Shown here in pieces: positions 45,126-54,089 of a stretch of DNA of 64,000 nt. Source of the DNA: Rothia mucilaginosa (GTDB taxonomy: Bacteria; Actinomycetota; Actinomycetes; Actinomycetales; Micrococcaceae); the NCBI RefSeq assembly GCF_019334805.1, contig NZ_CP079822.1, forward strand, positions 1,860,001 through 1,924,000, given 5' to 3'. Below the pieces are notes generated by a model, which saw only the letters and a program-made list of their open reading frames with translations, was not told the origin of the DNA and made no database searches. Positions within the stretch are counted from its first letter, which is position 1; the number at the start of each line of letters is the position of its first letter. Both the position numbers and the translations under genes were made by a program.

Positions 45126-46003
45126 ACGATCTGAAGTCTGTTCCCCTGAAGGCGCCCGGCCGTGGGCGCGGCATCCTGGATGCGGTGAAGAACCGCTACC
45201 TGCTTCGACTGCTGGTCGATAAGGAAATCCAGGTCCGCTACCGCGGCTCGGTGCTGGGCATTTTGTGGTCGTACATTAAGCCGGGTGTGCAGTTCCTGGT
45301 GTTCTACATTGCCATGGGTATGTTCCTTGGCTTGGAACGCGGTATGCACAACTATGCGGTGTACCTGTTCTCGGGCATGATTGCCATTAACTTCTTCTCG
45401 GAGGGTTTTGGTAATGGTGCTCGCGCCATGGTGGTTAACAGCGCGCTGATTCGTAAGATTTACCTGCCGCGTGAGCTGTTCTCGCTGTCGACGGTGTGGG
45501 TGGCTCTGGTGCATTTTGTGCCTCAGATTGCTGTGATGCTGCTGGCCTGCTTCTTGGTGGGTTGGTCCCCGACCTTCCTGGCGTTTGGGTCGATTCTGGC
45601 GGGCATGCTGATTGTGATGATGCTGTCCTATGGTCTGGGTTTGATTTTCGGTGTGGCGAACGTGTTCTTCCGCGATTCGGAGAACATTGTGGACATGCTG
45701 CTGATGGTGGCTACCTGGTTCTCGCCGGTGCTGTACTCCTGGACCATGGTGCGTGACACTCTCTATCCGTGGGTGTTCAACGTGTTCATGCTTAATCCGC
45801 TGACCGTTGCGGTGGAGCTGTTCCACTATGGCTTCTGGCATCCGACGCTCCGTCCTGAGGATTTGGCGCTTCCTGCTTCGCAGGTGGTTCCGCATCTTTT
45901 CAGCTTCTGGACTCCGATTGCCCTTGGTATTTCTCTGCTGACCGTTTTGATTGGTGATTTGCTCTTCCGTAAGTTTGAGGGCAACTTCGCCCAGGAGCTC
46001 TGA
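45122..46003 (+). CDS. wzm: ABC-2 type polysaccharide exporter permease (Wzm-like)
   Basis: A 293-residue permease with an amphipathic N-terminus (RLLVDKEIQVRYRGSVLGILW, the ABC-2 signature) and six hydrophobic segments between about 40 and 285. Wzm/Wzt pairs export lipid-linked polysaccharide. The gene starts inside the glfT2 stop (ATGA) and is followed by the ATPase gene, so this is a four-gene operon with synthesis and export together. The natural substrate is the galactofuranan made by GlfT2; that is inferred from order. Confidence 0.93.
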   Translation: MNDLKSVPLKAPGRGRGILDAVKNRYLLRLLVDKEIQVRYRGSVLGILWSYIKPGVQFLVFYIAMGMFLGLERGMHNYAVYLFSGMIAINFFSEGFGNGARAMVVNSALIRKIYLPRELFSLSTVWVALVHFVPQIAVMLLACFLVGWSPTFLAFGSILAGMLIVMMLSYGLGLIFGVANVFFRDSENIVDMLLMVATWFSPVLYSWTMVRDTLYPWVFNVFMLNPLTVAVELFHYGFWHPTLRPEDLALPASQVVPHLFSFWTPIALGISLLTVLIGDLLFRKFEGNFAQEL

Positions 46004-46007
46004 TTCT

Positions 46008-46781
46008 GTGGATATTAAGAAGCTTGAGTTCCCGCCGGTGAGCCCGGACGCTCCCGTGGTGATTCACGTGGAGAATTTGGTGAAGCGCTTCGTTCTGCGC
46101 CACACCCGTTCGATGAAGGAAGCTTTTGTGTGGCTGATTAAGGGCCGCAAGGGTGATCTTTCGGAGAAGTTCAATGCGCTCAACGGCGTGAGCCTGGACA
46201 TTCGTCAGGGTGAGCGTGTGGCTCTTCTGGGTCTGAACGGCTCGGGTAAGTCCACGCTGCTGAAGATGATTTCTGGCGTGATGCGCGCCGATGAGGGTGA
46301 GGTTCTCACTCGCGGCAATATTGCGGGTCTGATTGAGGTGGGCGCTGGTTTCCACCCGGATCTGACTGGCCGCGATAACGTGTACCTCAACGGCGCGATC
46401 TTGGGTATGTCCAAGGAGGAGATTGAGGCTTCCTTCGATTCGATTGTGGATTTCGCTGAGATTCACGACTTTATCGATACCGAGGTGAAGTTCTACTCTT
46501 CGGGTATGTACCTGCGTCTGGCGTTCTCGGTTGCGGTTCATACGAACCCGGATATCTTCCTGGTGGATGAGATTCTTGCGGTGGGCGATGAGCCGTTCCA
46601 GAAGAAGTGTATTGCGAAGATTCAGGAGCTGTGCTCTGCCGGTAAGACTCTTGCCGTGGTGAGCCATGACCTGGATTTGGTTTCTAAGATTTGTGACCGC
46701 GGCGTGGTGCTGGAGCACGGTAACCTGCGTTTTGACGGTCCGATTAAGGAAGCCGTGAAGGTGATTCGTGGTGGCGACTAG
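46008..46781 (+). CDS. wzt: ABC transporter ATPase for polysaccharide export (Wzt-like)
   Basis: The product (257 residues from the GTG at 46008) is the nucleotide-binding half of the exporter. Walker A LLGLNGSGKSTLLK, the Wzt-type loop VGAGFHPDLTGRDNVYLNG, signature YSSGMYLRLAFSVAV and Walker B DIFLVDEILAVGD are all present. It lacks the C-terminal carbohydrate-binding domain of some Wzt proteins, so it belongs to the short type. CAGGAG lies upstream of the GTG, four bases past the permease stop. A terminator follows at 46804. Confidence 0.94.
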   Translation: MDIKKLEFPPVSPDAPVVIHVENLVKRFVLRHTRSMKEAFVWLIKGRKGDLSEKFNALNGVSLDIRQGERVALLGLNGSGKSTLLKMISGVMRADEGEVLTRGNIAGLIEVGAGFHPDLTGRDNVYLNGAILGMSKEEIEASFDSIVDFAEIHDFIDTEVKFYSSGMYLRLAFSVAVHTNPDIFLVDEILAVGDEPFQKKCIAKIQELCSAGKTLAVVSHDLDLVSKICDRGVVLEHGNLRFDGPIKEAVKVIRGGD

Positions 46782-46803
46782 CCGCTAGGTGATTGCTTGT
46801 GAT

Positions 46804-46841
46804 GGGGCGTGTATTCCCGATGGGGGAGTGCACGCCCCTTT
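46804..46841 (+). terminator. Terminator of the galactan operon
   Basis: GGGGCGTG (46804-46811) pairs with CACGCCCC (46831-46838), followed by TTT. It lies 22 bases past the wzt stop. Confidence 0.65.
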
Positions 46842-46979
46842 GCCATGCCTGAATACTGTGCCCGAATGCCCTACCCTAATGCCCCGCCCGAGAAGATGAT
46901 CTGCTCGATGGGGTTCTGGCGTTTCAGCAGGGGAGGTAGGGGCAGCTGGGTGTGGCAGGGGCTGCTGCGGGGTATTTAA

Positions 46980-47240
46980 GACGAAATATTACGTGTGCAC
47001 TAAGTGCAATATGGTGGTGCTCAACGGTGAGCGGTTCGGGAGGCGCACGTGCAATTGTTCTGCAAGTCACAGCTGACTAGGCACTTTGAATTTTGATGCA
47101 CGTTAGGTAATGATATGTGCGATTCCATGCATCAAAAATACTCAAATACTATACTCGTAAATATTAAGGGGCGTTTTATTACATTTTGATAAATTTGATG
47201 CACTGAGGGTAGGGTGATGATGGCATTGATGTATCAATGC
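46980..47240 (+). promoter_or_regulatory. AT-rich tad promoter region with TTTGATGC sites and a palindrome
   Basis: TTTTGATGCA at 47091-47100, its inverse TGCATCAAAA at 47128-47137, TTTTGATAAA at 47184-47193 and ATTTGATGCA at 47193-47202 share one core. A perfect 18-bp palindrome GCATTGATGTATCAATGC lies at 47223-47240 and covers a possible ATG. The same core appears upstream of the LysM gene (29380-29474). The strong AT bias against GC-rich neighbours fits a regulated promoter. The binding protein is unknown. No gene is seen between 46842 and 47236. Confidence 0.5.
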
Positions 47241-47287
47241 TTCACCGTATTCCACACAACCACACCACACAGCATCGGATCATTTCA

Positions 47288-48550
47288 ATGGAGAACACCG
47301 TACTGGATACCCGGGCGGAGCATCTAACTCTGCTCGAGGAAAATATCCGTGAGGCAATGCGCCACCGCAGCCTGGACCCGCACGAGGACCAGCATGCGGT
47401 GCGCGGGCTCATTGACGAGCACCTGACCGATTATGAGCAGCGGCGCGCCCGCATTTCCCTGCCGGATTTGGGTGACCGCGAATCCGTGATTCAGCGCCTG
47501 CACGATGAAATCTGCGGCTTTGGTGTGATTCAGCCGTTCCTCGATGATGAGAGCGTTGAAGAAATCTGGATTAACTCTCCCGATGAAATCTTTATCGCCC
47601 GCAACGGCGAAAGCGAATTGACCGGTCTGCACCTGAGCGCCGAGGCGATCAATAGCCTGCTGGAGCGCATGCTCAAGCCTTCGGGTCGTCGTGTGGACCT
47701 TTCTTCCCCGTTTGTTGATGCATCCCTGCCGGATGGCTCCCGCCTGCACGCGGTGATTCCGGATATTACTCGCAGGCACACGAGCATCAATATCCGTAAG
47801 TTCGTGGTGCGTGCCCGCCGACTGCCCGACCTGGTGCGCATGAACTCGCTGAGTGCCGGCGCGGCGTCCCTGCTGCACGCGGCGGTGGAGAGCGGCATGA
47901 ACATCCTCGTTTCGGGCGCAACCCAGGCGGGTAAGACCACGATGCTGAACTGCCTGTCTGCATCCATTCCGCCGCGTGAGCGTGTGATTACGTGCGAAGA
48001 AATCTTTGAGCTCGCGGTTCCGCTACGCGATGTGGTGGGCCTGCAGTGCCGCCAGCCGAACCTTGAGGGCACCGGCGCGATTGAGCTGCGCCGCCTGGTC
48101 AAGGAAGCTCTGCGTATGCGCCCGGACCGCATCCTCATTGGTGAGGTGCGTGAGGCGGAATCCCTGGACATGCTCATTGCGCTCAACGCGGGTCTGCCGG
48201 GTATGTGCACGATTCACGCGAACTCGGCGCGTGACGCGGTGACCAAGATTTGTACCCTGCCGCTGCTGGCGGGCGAGAATATTTCCTCGGCGTTCGTGGT
48301 GCCGACCGTGGCGTCCTGCTTTGACATTGTGGTGCATTGCGGCCGCGATTCGCGCGGTCAGCGTCAGGTCGAAGAGATCAGCATGCTGGGTGGCCGCGTT
48401 GAGGACGGAGTGATTGAGATGTCCCCGCTGTTTGTGCGCCGTGACGGTCAGATGGTGTGCGTGGCGTTGGAGCTGCCGAACCCGGACCGTTGGATTCGTG
48501 CCGGTCACCGTCCTGAGCAGGTGCTGGCTGCGGCGAAGGCGGGTCAGTGA
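47288..48550 (+). CDS. tadA: Tad pilus secretion ATPase TadA/CpaF
   Basis: A 420-residue type II/IV secretion ATPase that powers Flp pilus assembly. Walker A GATQAGKT (210-217), Walker B RILIGEVR (281-288), an Asp box ITCEEIFEL, and the His box CTIHANSARDAV are present, with the CpaF-type N-terminal domain. The ATG at 47288 is taken as start because the N-terminus then begins in the conserved acidic helix; a start at 47237 inside the palindrome is also open. No clear ribosome site is seen for either. The stop overlaps the next gene. Confidence 0.92.
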   Translation: MENTVLDTRAEHLTLLEENIREAMRHRSLDPHEDQHAVRGLIDEHLTDYEQRRARISLPDLGDRESVIQRLHDEICGFGVIQPFLDDESVEEIWINSPDEIFIARNGESELTGLHLSAEAINSLLERMLKPSGRRVDLSSPFVDASLPDGSRLHAVIPDITRRHTSINIRKFVVRARRLPDLVRMNSLSAGAASLLHAAVESGMNILVSGATQAGKTTMLNCLSASIPPRERVITCEEIFELAVPLRDVVGLQCRQPNLEGTGAIELRRLVKEALRMRPDRILIGEVREAESLDMLIALNAGLPGMCTIHANSARDAVTKICTLPLLAGENISSAFVVPTVASCFDIVVHCGRDSRGQRQVEEISMLGGRVEDGVIEMSPLFVRRDGQMVCVALELPNPDRWIRAGHRPEQVLAAAKAGQ

Positions 48551-49404
48551 TGCCTCTGTTTCTGAGCCTGATTTTGGGGTTGGGCGTCTGCCTGATTTAC
48601 CTTTCCTGCTTTCCGGATAACGGCAAGCCGCCGAAGCCGAGTAACGACCCGGCGCTGGTTGTGGCGCTGCGTAAGGCGGGTATGCATTCGCTGACTCCTC
48701 GCACGTTCATGTGGGTGAGCGTTGCCAGCGGCGTGAGCGCGTCGGTTCTGCTGTTGATGGTCACTCAGCTTTTGCCGCTTGGCTTGCTGGGCCTGATTGG
48801 TGGTTTTGCGGCACCTCGCGTGATTGTGAATCATCGTGCTCGCGCGGCGGATGCCCGTATTTGGCAGTTGTGGCCGGATGCGGTGGACCACCTGCGTTCG
48901 GCGATTCGTGCGGGTTTGTCCCTGCCGGAGGCGCTGATTCAGCTCTCGTACCGCGGCCCGGAAGAGTTGCGTGATGCCTTCGCCCATTTCTCGCGTGATT
49001 ACCGTGCGTCGGGTGAGTTTGTGCCGTCGCTGAACCGTTTGAAGGAGTACCTCTCTGACCCGGTGGCGGACACCATTATTGAGGCGTTGAAGATTGCTCG
49101 CGAGGTGGGCGGTTCGGACCTGGGTAAGCTGCTGGGCACGCTGAGTGATTTTCTGCGTGAGAATGCGCGTACCCGTTCGGAGCTTCTGGCTCGCCAGTCG
49201 TGGACTGTGAATGCGGCTCGCCTCTCCTGTGTGGCGCCCTGGTTTGTGCTGTGTCTGATGGCGACTCAGCCTGCCGCGCGCATGGTGTATAACTCGTTTG
49301 CCGGTGCGATGCTGATGATTGCAGGTGCCGCTATTTCTTTGGCGGCGTACCGTCTGATGCTGCGTATTGGTGAGTTGCCGCGTGAACGGAGGGTTTTCGG
49401 GTGA
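48550..49404 (+). CDS. tadB: Tad inner-membrane platform protein TadB
   Basis: A 284-residue protein of the type II secretion F family: two N-terminal helices (about 1-18 and 53-90), a cytoplasmic GSPII_F domain with LRSAIRAGLSLPEALIQLS and a late LARQSWTVNAARLSC stretch, then C-terminal helices to the end. TadB and TadC form the membrane platform on which pilin is polymerised. The ATG at 48550 shares one base with the tadA stop (TGATG), so translation is coupled. It is followed by tadC with a GTGA overlap. Confidence 0.9.
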   Translation: MPLFLSLILGLGVCLIYLSCFPDNGKPPKPSNDPALVVALRKAGMHSLTPRTFMWVSVASGVSASVLLLMVTQLLPLGLLGLIGGFAAPRVIVNHRARAADARIWQLWPDAVDHLRSAIRAGLSLPEALIQLSYRGPEELRDAFAHFSRDYRASGEFVPSLNRLKEYLSDPVADTIIEALKIAREVGGSDLGKLLGTLSDFLRENARTRSELLARQSWTVNAARLSCVAPWFVLCLMATQPAARMVYNSFAGAMLMIAGAAISLAAYRLMLRIGELPRERRVFG

Positions 49405-50333
49405 ACCTGCCTCTGATTTTTGGTCTGCTGTTGGCGACTGGCGTGGGTCTGATTCTTTCGTCGGTGCTGAATACCCGCAGTATTTCGTTTTCTGATCGTG
49501 TGGCGTCGCAGCTGCGCGGTGAGACTCTGCGTGAGTCGCTGTGGAAGGAGCAGGAGCGCCGTGAGCCGAGCCTGCTAGAGGCGATTTCGGCGTTCTGCGC
49601 GCCGCTTCTGCGTTCGCTGTCTTCGTCGTTGAGCGGCTCGTCGCTGAGTGATAGTTCGGTGCAGGAGCGTTTGCGTCGTGCTGGCTCTTCGCAGAGTGTG
49701 AGCGCGTTTCGTGCTGAGCAGCTGCTGTGGGCTCTTGCCGGTGTGACCGTCATGAGCGCCTTGACCGTCATTGGCGTGGTGCAGGAGCGTTTCTCCATCC
49801 TGGTGGCTCTTGTGCTGGTGCTGGTGAGCGGTTTGAGCGGCTTTCTGGCGCGTGACTGGTGGCTGGGTGAGGCGGTGACTAAGCGTGAGAAGCAGTTGGT
49901 TGCTGAGTTCCCGGCGCTGGCGGAGATGATGGCTCTGTCGGTGACGGCGGGCGAGTCGGCGCTGGCGGCTTTGGAGCGTATCTGTTTGACCTCTCGCGGC
50001 GAGTTGGCTCGTGAGTTTTCTGAGATTTTGGCGCAGACCCGCACCGGTGTTTCGCTGCTGAGCGCGTTGCAGGAGTTTGCGGAGCGTACTCGCGTTCCGG
50101 CGTTGAGCCGCTTCGTTGAGGGTATTGCTGTCGCGATTGAGCGCGGTACCCCTCTGGCTGATGTGTTGCGTGCGCAGGCTCAGGATGTGCGTGATAACGC
50201 TAAGCGTGAGCTGATGGAAACAGCCGGTAAGAAGGAGATTGCGATGCTCGCCCCGGTGGTGTTTTTTATCCTGCCGCTGACCGTGATTTTTGCGGTCTTC
50301 CCGGGCTTGTCGCTCATGCGTTTGAATTTTTAG
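49401..50333 (+). CDS. tadC: Tad inner-membrane platform protein TadC
   Basis: A 310-residue partner of TadB with the same fold: an N-terminal helix, a pair of helices at about 110-150, a GSPII_F domain (ALAEMMALSVTAGESALAAL ... ARTRTGVSLLSALQEFAERT) and a final helix (MLAPVVFFILPLTVIFAVFP). The GTG at 49401 overlaps the tadB stop. A 108-base gap then separates it from the pilin gene, typical of tad operons where the pilin needs higher expression. Confidence 0.9.
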   Translation: MNLPLIFGLLLATGVGLILSSVLNTRSISFSDRVASQLRGETLRESLWKEQERREPSLLEAISAFCAPLLRSLSSSLSGSSLSDSSVQERLRRAGSSQSVSAFRAEQLLWALAGVTVMSALTVIGVVQERFSILVALVLVLVSGLSGFLARDWWLGEAVTKREKQLVAEFPALAEMMALSVTAGESALAALERICLTSRGELAREFSEILAQTRTGVSLLSALQEFAERTRVPALSRFVEGIAVAIERGTPLADVLRAQAQDVRDNAKRELMETAGKKEIAMLAPVVFFILPLTVIFAVFPGLSLMRLNF

Positions 50334-50441
50334 ATTTTGCGGCGGGTACACACCGTACCGGCTGCACCGCGGTGGGCTGGGCTGATTGTCCGGTGCGCCG
50401 CACCAACCACACACTACACCCTTTGACAGAAGGAGAAAATC

Positions 50442-50669
50442 ATGTTCCGTCGTTTCCGCACCACCCTCACCGTGCTGATTGCCCTGGCTATCGCATCCGT
50501 GCTGGCTCTGCGCCTGAAGAACAAGCAGGATGACCCCGAGCGCGGCGACGTGCCCGGCTGGGTCATGATTACCATGATGAGCGCCGTGCTGGTTGCCGCT
50601 ATCCTGGCGATTGCTCAGCCCGCTCTGACCAAGATGTTCAACGACGCGATTGCTCTGGTTCACCAGTAA
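50442..50669 (+). CDS. Flp-type pilin candidate, 75 residues
   Basis: A short protein with a first hydrophobic stretch (about 8-22), a charged loop KNKQDDPERGDVPG and a long helix (about 40-62, GWVMITMMSAVLVAAILAIA). The GDVPGW boundary before the second helix resembles the cut site of class III pilins, and the position after tadC and before TadE-like genes is where Flp or DUF4244 proteins lie in actinobacteria. AGAAGGAGAAAATC precedes the ATG, the best ribosome site in the operon, as expected for the major subunit. No prepilin peptidase is seen in the window. Confidence 0.72.
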   Translation: MFRRFRTTLTVLIALAIASVLALRLKNKQDDPERGDVPGWVMITMMSAVLVAAILAIAQPALTKMFNDAIALVHQ

Positions 50670-51124
50670 TGCGTAAGCCCCGCATCGCTTCTGAGCTGAC
50701 TGCCGCTGAGCTATCCTCCGCGGAATATTCTGTGGAGGAGAGCGAGCGCGGTGACGCCAGCACGGAATTCGTCATGGTCGGTGCGCTGCTGGTGTTGCTG
50801 ACCATGGCGATTCTGCAGGTTTCTTTCGCCCTGTATGCACGAACCATGTTGGTGGATGCTGCGGCGGCTGGGGCACGTTACGGTACGATGCGTGACCGCA
50901 CTCCGCAGGAGGGCATGGAGCGTACCCGTCAGATGATTGAGGGGGTTCTTCCGTCTTCGTATGCTGAGAATATTTCGTACCGTCAGAGTAGTGATTCTAC
51001 GGGTGTGCGCACTTTGGAGGTGACGGTGAAGTCGCCGTTGCCGGTGCTGGGTCCGTGGGGTTTTCCGGATTCTATTGAGGTGAAGGGGCATGCGATTTAT
51101 GCGGAGCAGCGTTCCGGTGATTAG
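50669..51124 (+). CDS. TadE-like minor pseudopilin
   Basis: A 151-residue protein. An acidic start is followed by ERGDASTEF, the TadE-type cut site (Gly-Asp-x-x-x-Glu-Phe), a single helix (VMVGALLVLLTMAILQVSFAL) and an extracytoplasmic domain with TMLVDAAAAGARYGTM. TadE proteins are pseudopilins of the tad machine. The ATG shares a base with the stop of the pilin gene. It overlaps the next TadE-like gene by 35 bases. Confidence 0.85.
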   Translation: MRKPRIASELTAAELSSAEYSVEESERGDASTEFVMVGALLVLLTMAILQVSFALYARTMLVDAAAAGARYGTMRDRTPQEGMERTRQMIEGVLPSSYAENISYRQSSDSTGVRTLEVTVKSPLPVLGPWGFPDSIEVKGHAIYAEQRSGD

Positions 51125-51596
51125 TGGTTTTTCGCTTCGGCAGCGGGTGAAGGAACGCCTGAAGAGCCGCTCTGATCGGCACAATCCTGAAGAGGGCAGC
51201 ACCATTGTGGAGTTCCTGGGTTTGGGTATTACTCTGCTCATCCCGGTGCTCTACGGCATTCTGACGATTTTTAGCTTGCAGTCTTCGGTGATGGCGGCTC
51301 ATGCGGCGAGCGCTCAGGTGGTGCTGTATGTGCAGGAGCAGCCGCAGGATTCGTCGGTTGGCCCGGATTTGGCTCAGCGTTTGGCGGTGCATGCTGCCGC
51401 GGATTACGGGGTTGAGCCTTCCGATGTGAGCGTGTCGTTGAGCTGTTCGTCGGGGGAGTGCGTCTCGGGCACGAAGGCGTACGCCACGGTGACGGTTCAG
51501 GCGCGTTTGCCGCTGCTGCCTTCGTTTATGGGTGGCGGCGTGATTCCGGTGAGTTCTCATGCGTCGAGTTGGGGGTCTGGTCATGCTGATTCCTAA
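51090..51596 (+). CDS. Second TadE-like pseudopilin
   Basis: A 168-residue protein with a basic N-terminus, the cut site NPEEGSTIVEF, a helix (LGLGITLLIPVLYGILTIFS) and an external domain with a possible disulfide (CSSGEC). AAGGGGC precedes the ATG at 51090; an in-frame GTG at 51117 would shorten the overlap with the preceding gene. It is the second of three single-helix pilus proteins in a row, a common actinobacterial arrangement. Confidence 0.8.
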   Translation: MRFMRSSVPVISGFSLRQRVKERLKSRSDRHNPEEGSTIVEFLGLGITLLIPVLYGILTIFSLQSSVMAAHAASAQVVLYVQEQPQDSSVGPDLAQRLAVHAAADYGVEPSDVSVSLSCSSGECVSGTKAYATVTVQARLPLLPSFMGGGVIPVSSHASSWGSGHADS

Positions 51597-52074
51597 TGGT
51601 TTGCCGGCGCGTGCCAGCATGAAGATTCGAGCCCGCGTGCTGGGTCGGGCGCTCGCCTCAGACCCGGAAGAGGGCAGTATTGCTCCGCTGATTGTGGGCA
51701 TGCTGGCGTTGCTGCTGCTCATCGGTTCGGTAACGGTGGCGATTACGGGTGCGTATCTGCAGACTCAGCATCTGCAGGATATGGCGGACGCTCAGGCGAA
51801 CTCGATTACCCGCACGATGCGCACTCCTGATGAAGCGAGTGGTTCGGCGGCGTGGGAGTATGCGAGCGCATACCTGGCTGAGGTTCAGCCGGGGCAGGAT
51901 TTTCATGCGTTGCGTCTGGAGAACGTGTCCGTAGATTCTGATCACAGCGTACACGTGTACCTGTCGGCTCGTATTCGTCCGCCGCTACTGTCGATTCTGG
52001 TGCCTGATGGTATTGAGGTGACCGCTCACGGTTCGTCGCGTTTGAAGACGAGCCAGGGCCCATCCACCGATTAG
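51583..52074 (+). CDS. TadG/Rv3654-like pilus assembly protein
   Basis: A 163-residue protein from the ATG at 51583. A basic start is followed by DPEEGSIAPLIVGMLALLLLI, the TadG-type first helix with an acidic-Gly-Ser-x-x-Pro boundary, then TGAYLQTQHLQDMADAQANS, typical of the TadG-like family, and an external domain to the end. GGGGG lies seven bases before this ATG; the ATG at 51559 is also in frame. It closes the operon and is followed by a terminator. Confidence 0.82.
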   Translation: MLIPNGLPARASMKIRARVLGRALASDPEEGSIAPLIVGMLALLLLIGSVTVAITGAYLQTQHLQDMADAQANSITRTMRTPDEASGSAAWEYASAYLAEVQPGQDFHALRLENVSVDSDHSVHVYLSARIRPPLLSILVPDGIEVTAHGSSRLKTSQGPSTD

Positions 52075-52145
52075 TGCGTTCATCAAGGGCGCACGGACGT
52101 ATCGGCGCACTCGCTTATTGGTGTGTTGTGAGCCCCCTTAGACTG

Positions 52146-52198
52146 CGAGGGTGCATCCGCAAGGTAGTGTAACGGCTAGCGGATGCGCCCTCGTTTTA
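52146..52198 (+). terminator. Terminator of the tad operon
   Basis: A 15-bp stem CGAGGGTGCATCCGC (52146-52160) with GCGGATGCGCCCTCG (52179-52193), one mismatch, then TTTTA. Confidence 0.8.
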
Positions 52199-52321
52199 TG
52201 CCCTTTTTAGGTCTTCATTGCGTGGCTTCTGCCCTCTGCCTGCCTTATCCTTCTGCGCTGTGGGCTGTTGCGGGCTGTAACGGCGGGACTTTCTGGCTAA
52301 TTCGCGATAGTGTTAAAAGCT

Positions 52322-53449
52322 ATGGCATCCTTCGACTTTTCTGCTGAGATTAAAGAGCTTCGCGCGATTTTCACCTCTATTGCTGCTGTGAGCGATATTG
52401 AGGGGATTGAGCGCGCCATTGAGGACCTGTCTGCGCAGGCTGCCGCACCCGATTTGTGGGATGACGTGGAGAACGCGCAGAAGGTGACGAGCGCACTGTC
52501 GTATAAGCAGTCGGAGCTGAATCGTCTGCGTTCGCTGTCTTCTCGCATTGATGATGTTGAGGTGATGGTGGAGCTTGCCGAAGCGGAGGATGAGGAGACT
52601 GCCGCCGAGCTACTCGCTGATGCTGAGCGTGAGTGCGGTGAAATCCGCGCCAAGCTGGAAGAGCTTGAGGTGCTGGTGCTGCTGTCGGGTGAGTACGATC
52701 AGCGTGAGGCTGTGGTGACGATTCGTTCGGGCGCCGGCGGCGTGGATGCTGCTGATTTCGCGGAGATGCTGCTGCGCATGTACCTGCGGTGGGCGGAGAA
52801 GAATGGCTACCCGACGAAGGTTCTGGACACCTCCTACGCTGAGGAGGCGGGCCTGAAGTCGGTGACCTTTGAGGTGAACGCGCCGTACGCTTTTGGCCGC
52901 CTGTCGGTGGAGGCGGGTACTCACCGTCTGGTGCGTATTTCGCCGTTCGATAATCAGGGCCGCCGCCAGACCTCGTTCGCGGCGGTTGAGGTGATCCCTC
53001 TGATTGAGCAGACGGATGCTATTGAGATTCCCGAGTCTGAGATTAAGGTGGATGTGTTCCGCTCGTCGGGCCCGGGTGGTCAGTCGGTGAATACGACGGA
53101 TTCGGCGGTGCGTATGACTCACTTGCCGACCGGTATTGTGGTGTCGATGCAGAATGAGAAGTCGCAGTTGCAGAACCGTGCGGCGGCTTTGCGTGTGCTG
53201 CAGTCTCGCCTGTTGCTGTTGCGTAAGGAGCAGGAGGATGCGAAGAAGAAGGAGCTTGCCGGTGATATTAAGGCAAGCTGGGGTGATCAGATGCGCTCCT
53301 ATGTTCTGCATCCGTACCAGATGGTGAAGGATCTGCGTACCGGCTATGAGGAGGGTAATACCTCTAATGTTTTGGATGGCGGTTTGAACGCCTTTATTGA
53401 TGCTGGTATTCGCTGGCGTGCTTCGGGGCGCGCGGCTGAAGAGAGCTAA
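52322..53449 (+). CDS. prfB: Peptide chain release factor 2
   Basis: The 375-residue factor releases protein chains at UGA and UAA. The stop-codon recognition tripeptide SPF lies in [18 protein letters not shown] and the catalytic GGQ in [17 protein letters not shown]. The start ATG at 52322 follows TTAAAAGCT without a ribosome site, so the message may be leaderless or nearly so. There is no in-frame UGA or frameshift site near codon 25, so the autoregulatory frameshift known from many bacteria is absent. smpB follows 19 bases later; ftsE and ftsX, usually between them in actinobacteria, are missing. Confidence 0.96.
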   Translation: MASFDFSAEIKELRAIFTSIAAVSDIEGIERAIEDLSAQAAAPDLWDDVENAQKVTSALSYKQSELNRLRSLSSRIDDVEVMVELAEAEDEETAAELLADAERECGEIRAKLEELEVLVLLSGEYDQREAVVTIRSGAGGVDAADFAEMLLRMYLRWAEKNGYPTKVLDTSYAEEAGLKSVTFEVNAPYAFGRLSVEAGTHRLVRISPFDNQGRRQTSFAAVEVIPLIEQTDAIEIPESEIKVDVFRSSGPGGQSVNTTDSAVRMTHLPTGIVVSMQNEKSQLQNRAAALRVLQSRLLLLRKEQEDAKKKELAGDIKASWGDQMRSYVLHPYQMVKDLRTGYEEGNTSNVLDGGLNAFIDAGIRWRASGRAAEES

Positions 53450-53468
53450 GACGTATAAGGATTGAGTG

Positions 53469-53963
53469 ATGGCTCAGAAAAAGAAGAAAGACGCGAAGAA
53501 GGACCCGAATAACGCGATTATTGCCCAGAATAAGAAGGCTCGCCACAACTACAACATTGTGGATACCTATGAGGCGGGTATTGTTCTGCTGGGTACTGAG
53601 GTGAAGTCTCTGCGTGATGGTGGGGCGTCCATTGTGGATGGTTTCTGCCAGGTGACCGATAACGAGTTGTGGCTCGAGGGTATTCATATTGCGGAGTACG
53701 GTTACGGTACGTGGACGAACCATGCGGCTCGTCGTCGCCGTAAGCTGCTGCTGCATCGTTCTGAGATTAATAAGTTGGCGCAGAAGTTGAAGGAGACCGG
53801 TTACACGGTGGTTCCGTTGAAGCTGTACTTCTCGAATGGTCGTGCGAAGGTTGAGATTGCTTTGGCGACCGGTAAGCGTGAGTACGATAAGCGTCAGGCT
53901 TTGCGTGAGCGTCAGGATGACCTGGAGGCGCGCCGCGCGATGCGTTACCGCAACCTCGGCTAG
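53469..53963 (+). CDS. smpB: SsrA-binding protein SmpB
   Basis: The 164-residue protein carries tmRNA to stalled ribosomes. It has a Lys-rich start, [49 protein letters not shown], and the basic C-terminal helix [14 protein letters not shown] that enters the decoding centre. AAGGATTGAGTG precedes the ATG at 53469. It follows prfB closely, and its RNA partner ssrA lies 2 kb downstream on the same strand, separated by two membrane-protein genes. Confidence 0.96.
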   Translation: MAQKKKKDAKKDPNNAIIAQNKKARHNYNIVDTYEAGIVLLGTEVKSLRDGGASIVDGFCQVTDNELWLEGIHIAEYGYGTWTNHAARRRRKLLLHRSEINKLAQKLKETGYTVVPLKLYFSNGRAKVEIALATGKREYDKRQALRERQDDLEARRAMRYRNLG

Positions 53964-54089
53964 GGCTGAGGCAACGGCGGGGACCTATCTAGCCGATGAC
54001 TGTAGCTAGGGGCGGGGCGCGGTTCCTCGCGTATAATGGTTGAAAATTCGTGGCGTACCGCGAACACCATTCATTCTTTGAGGAGACAC

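Noticed and set aside
52322..52420. Programmed frameshift in prfB
   Set aside because: The reading frame is continuous and there is no UGA or slippery site near codon 25.
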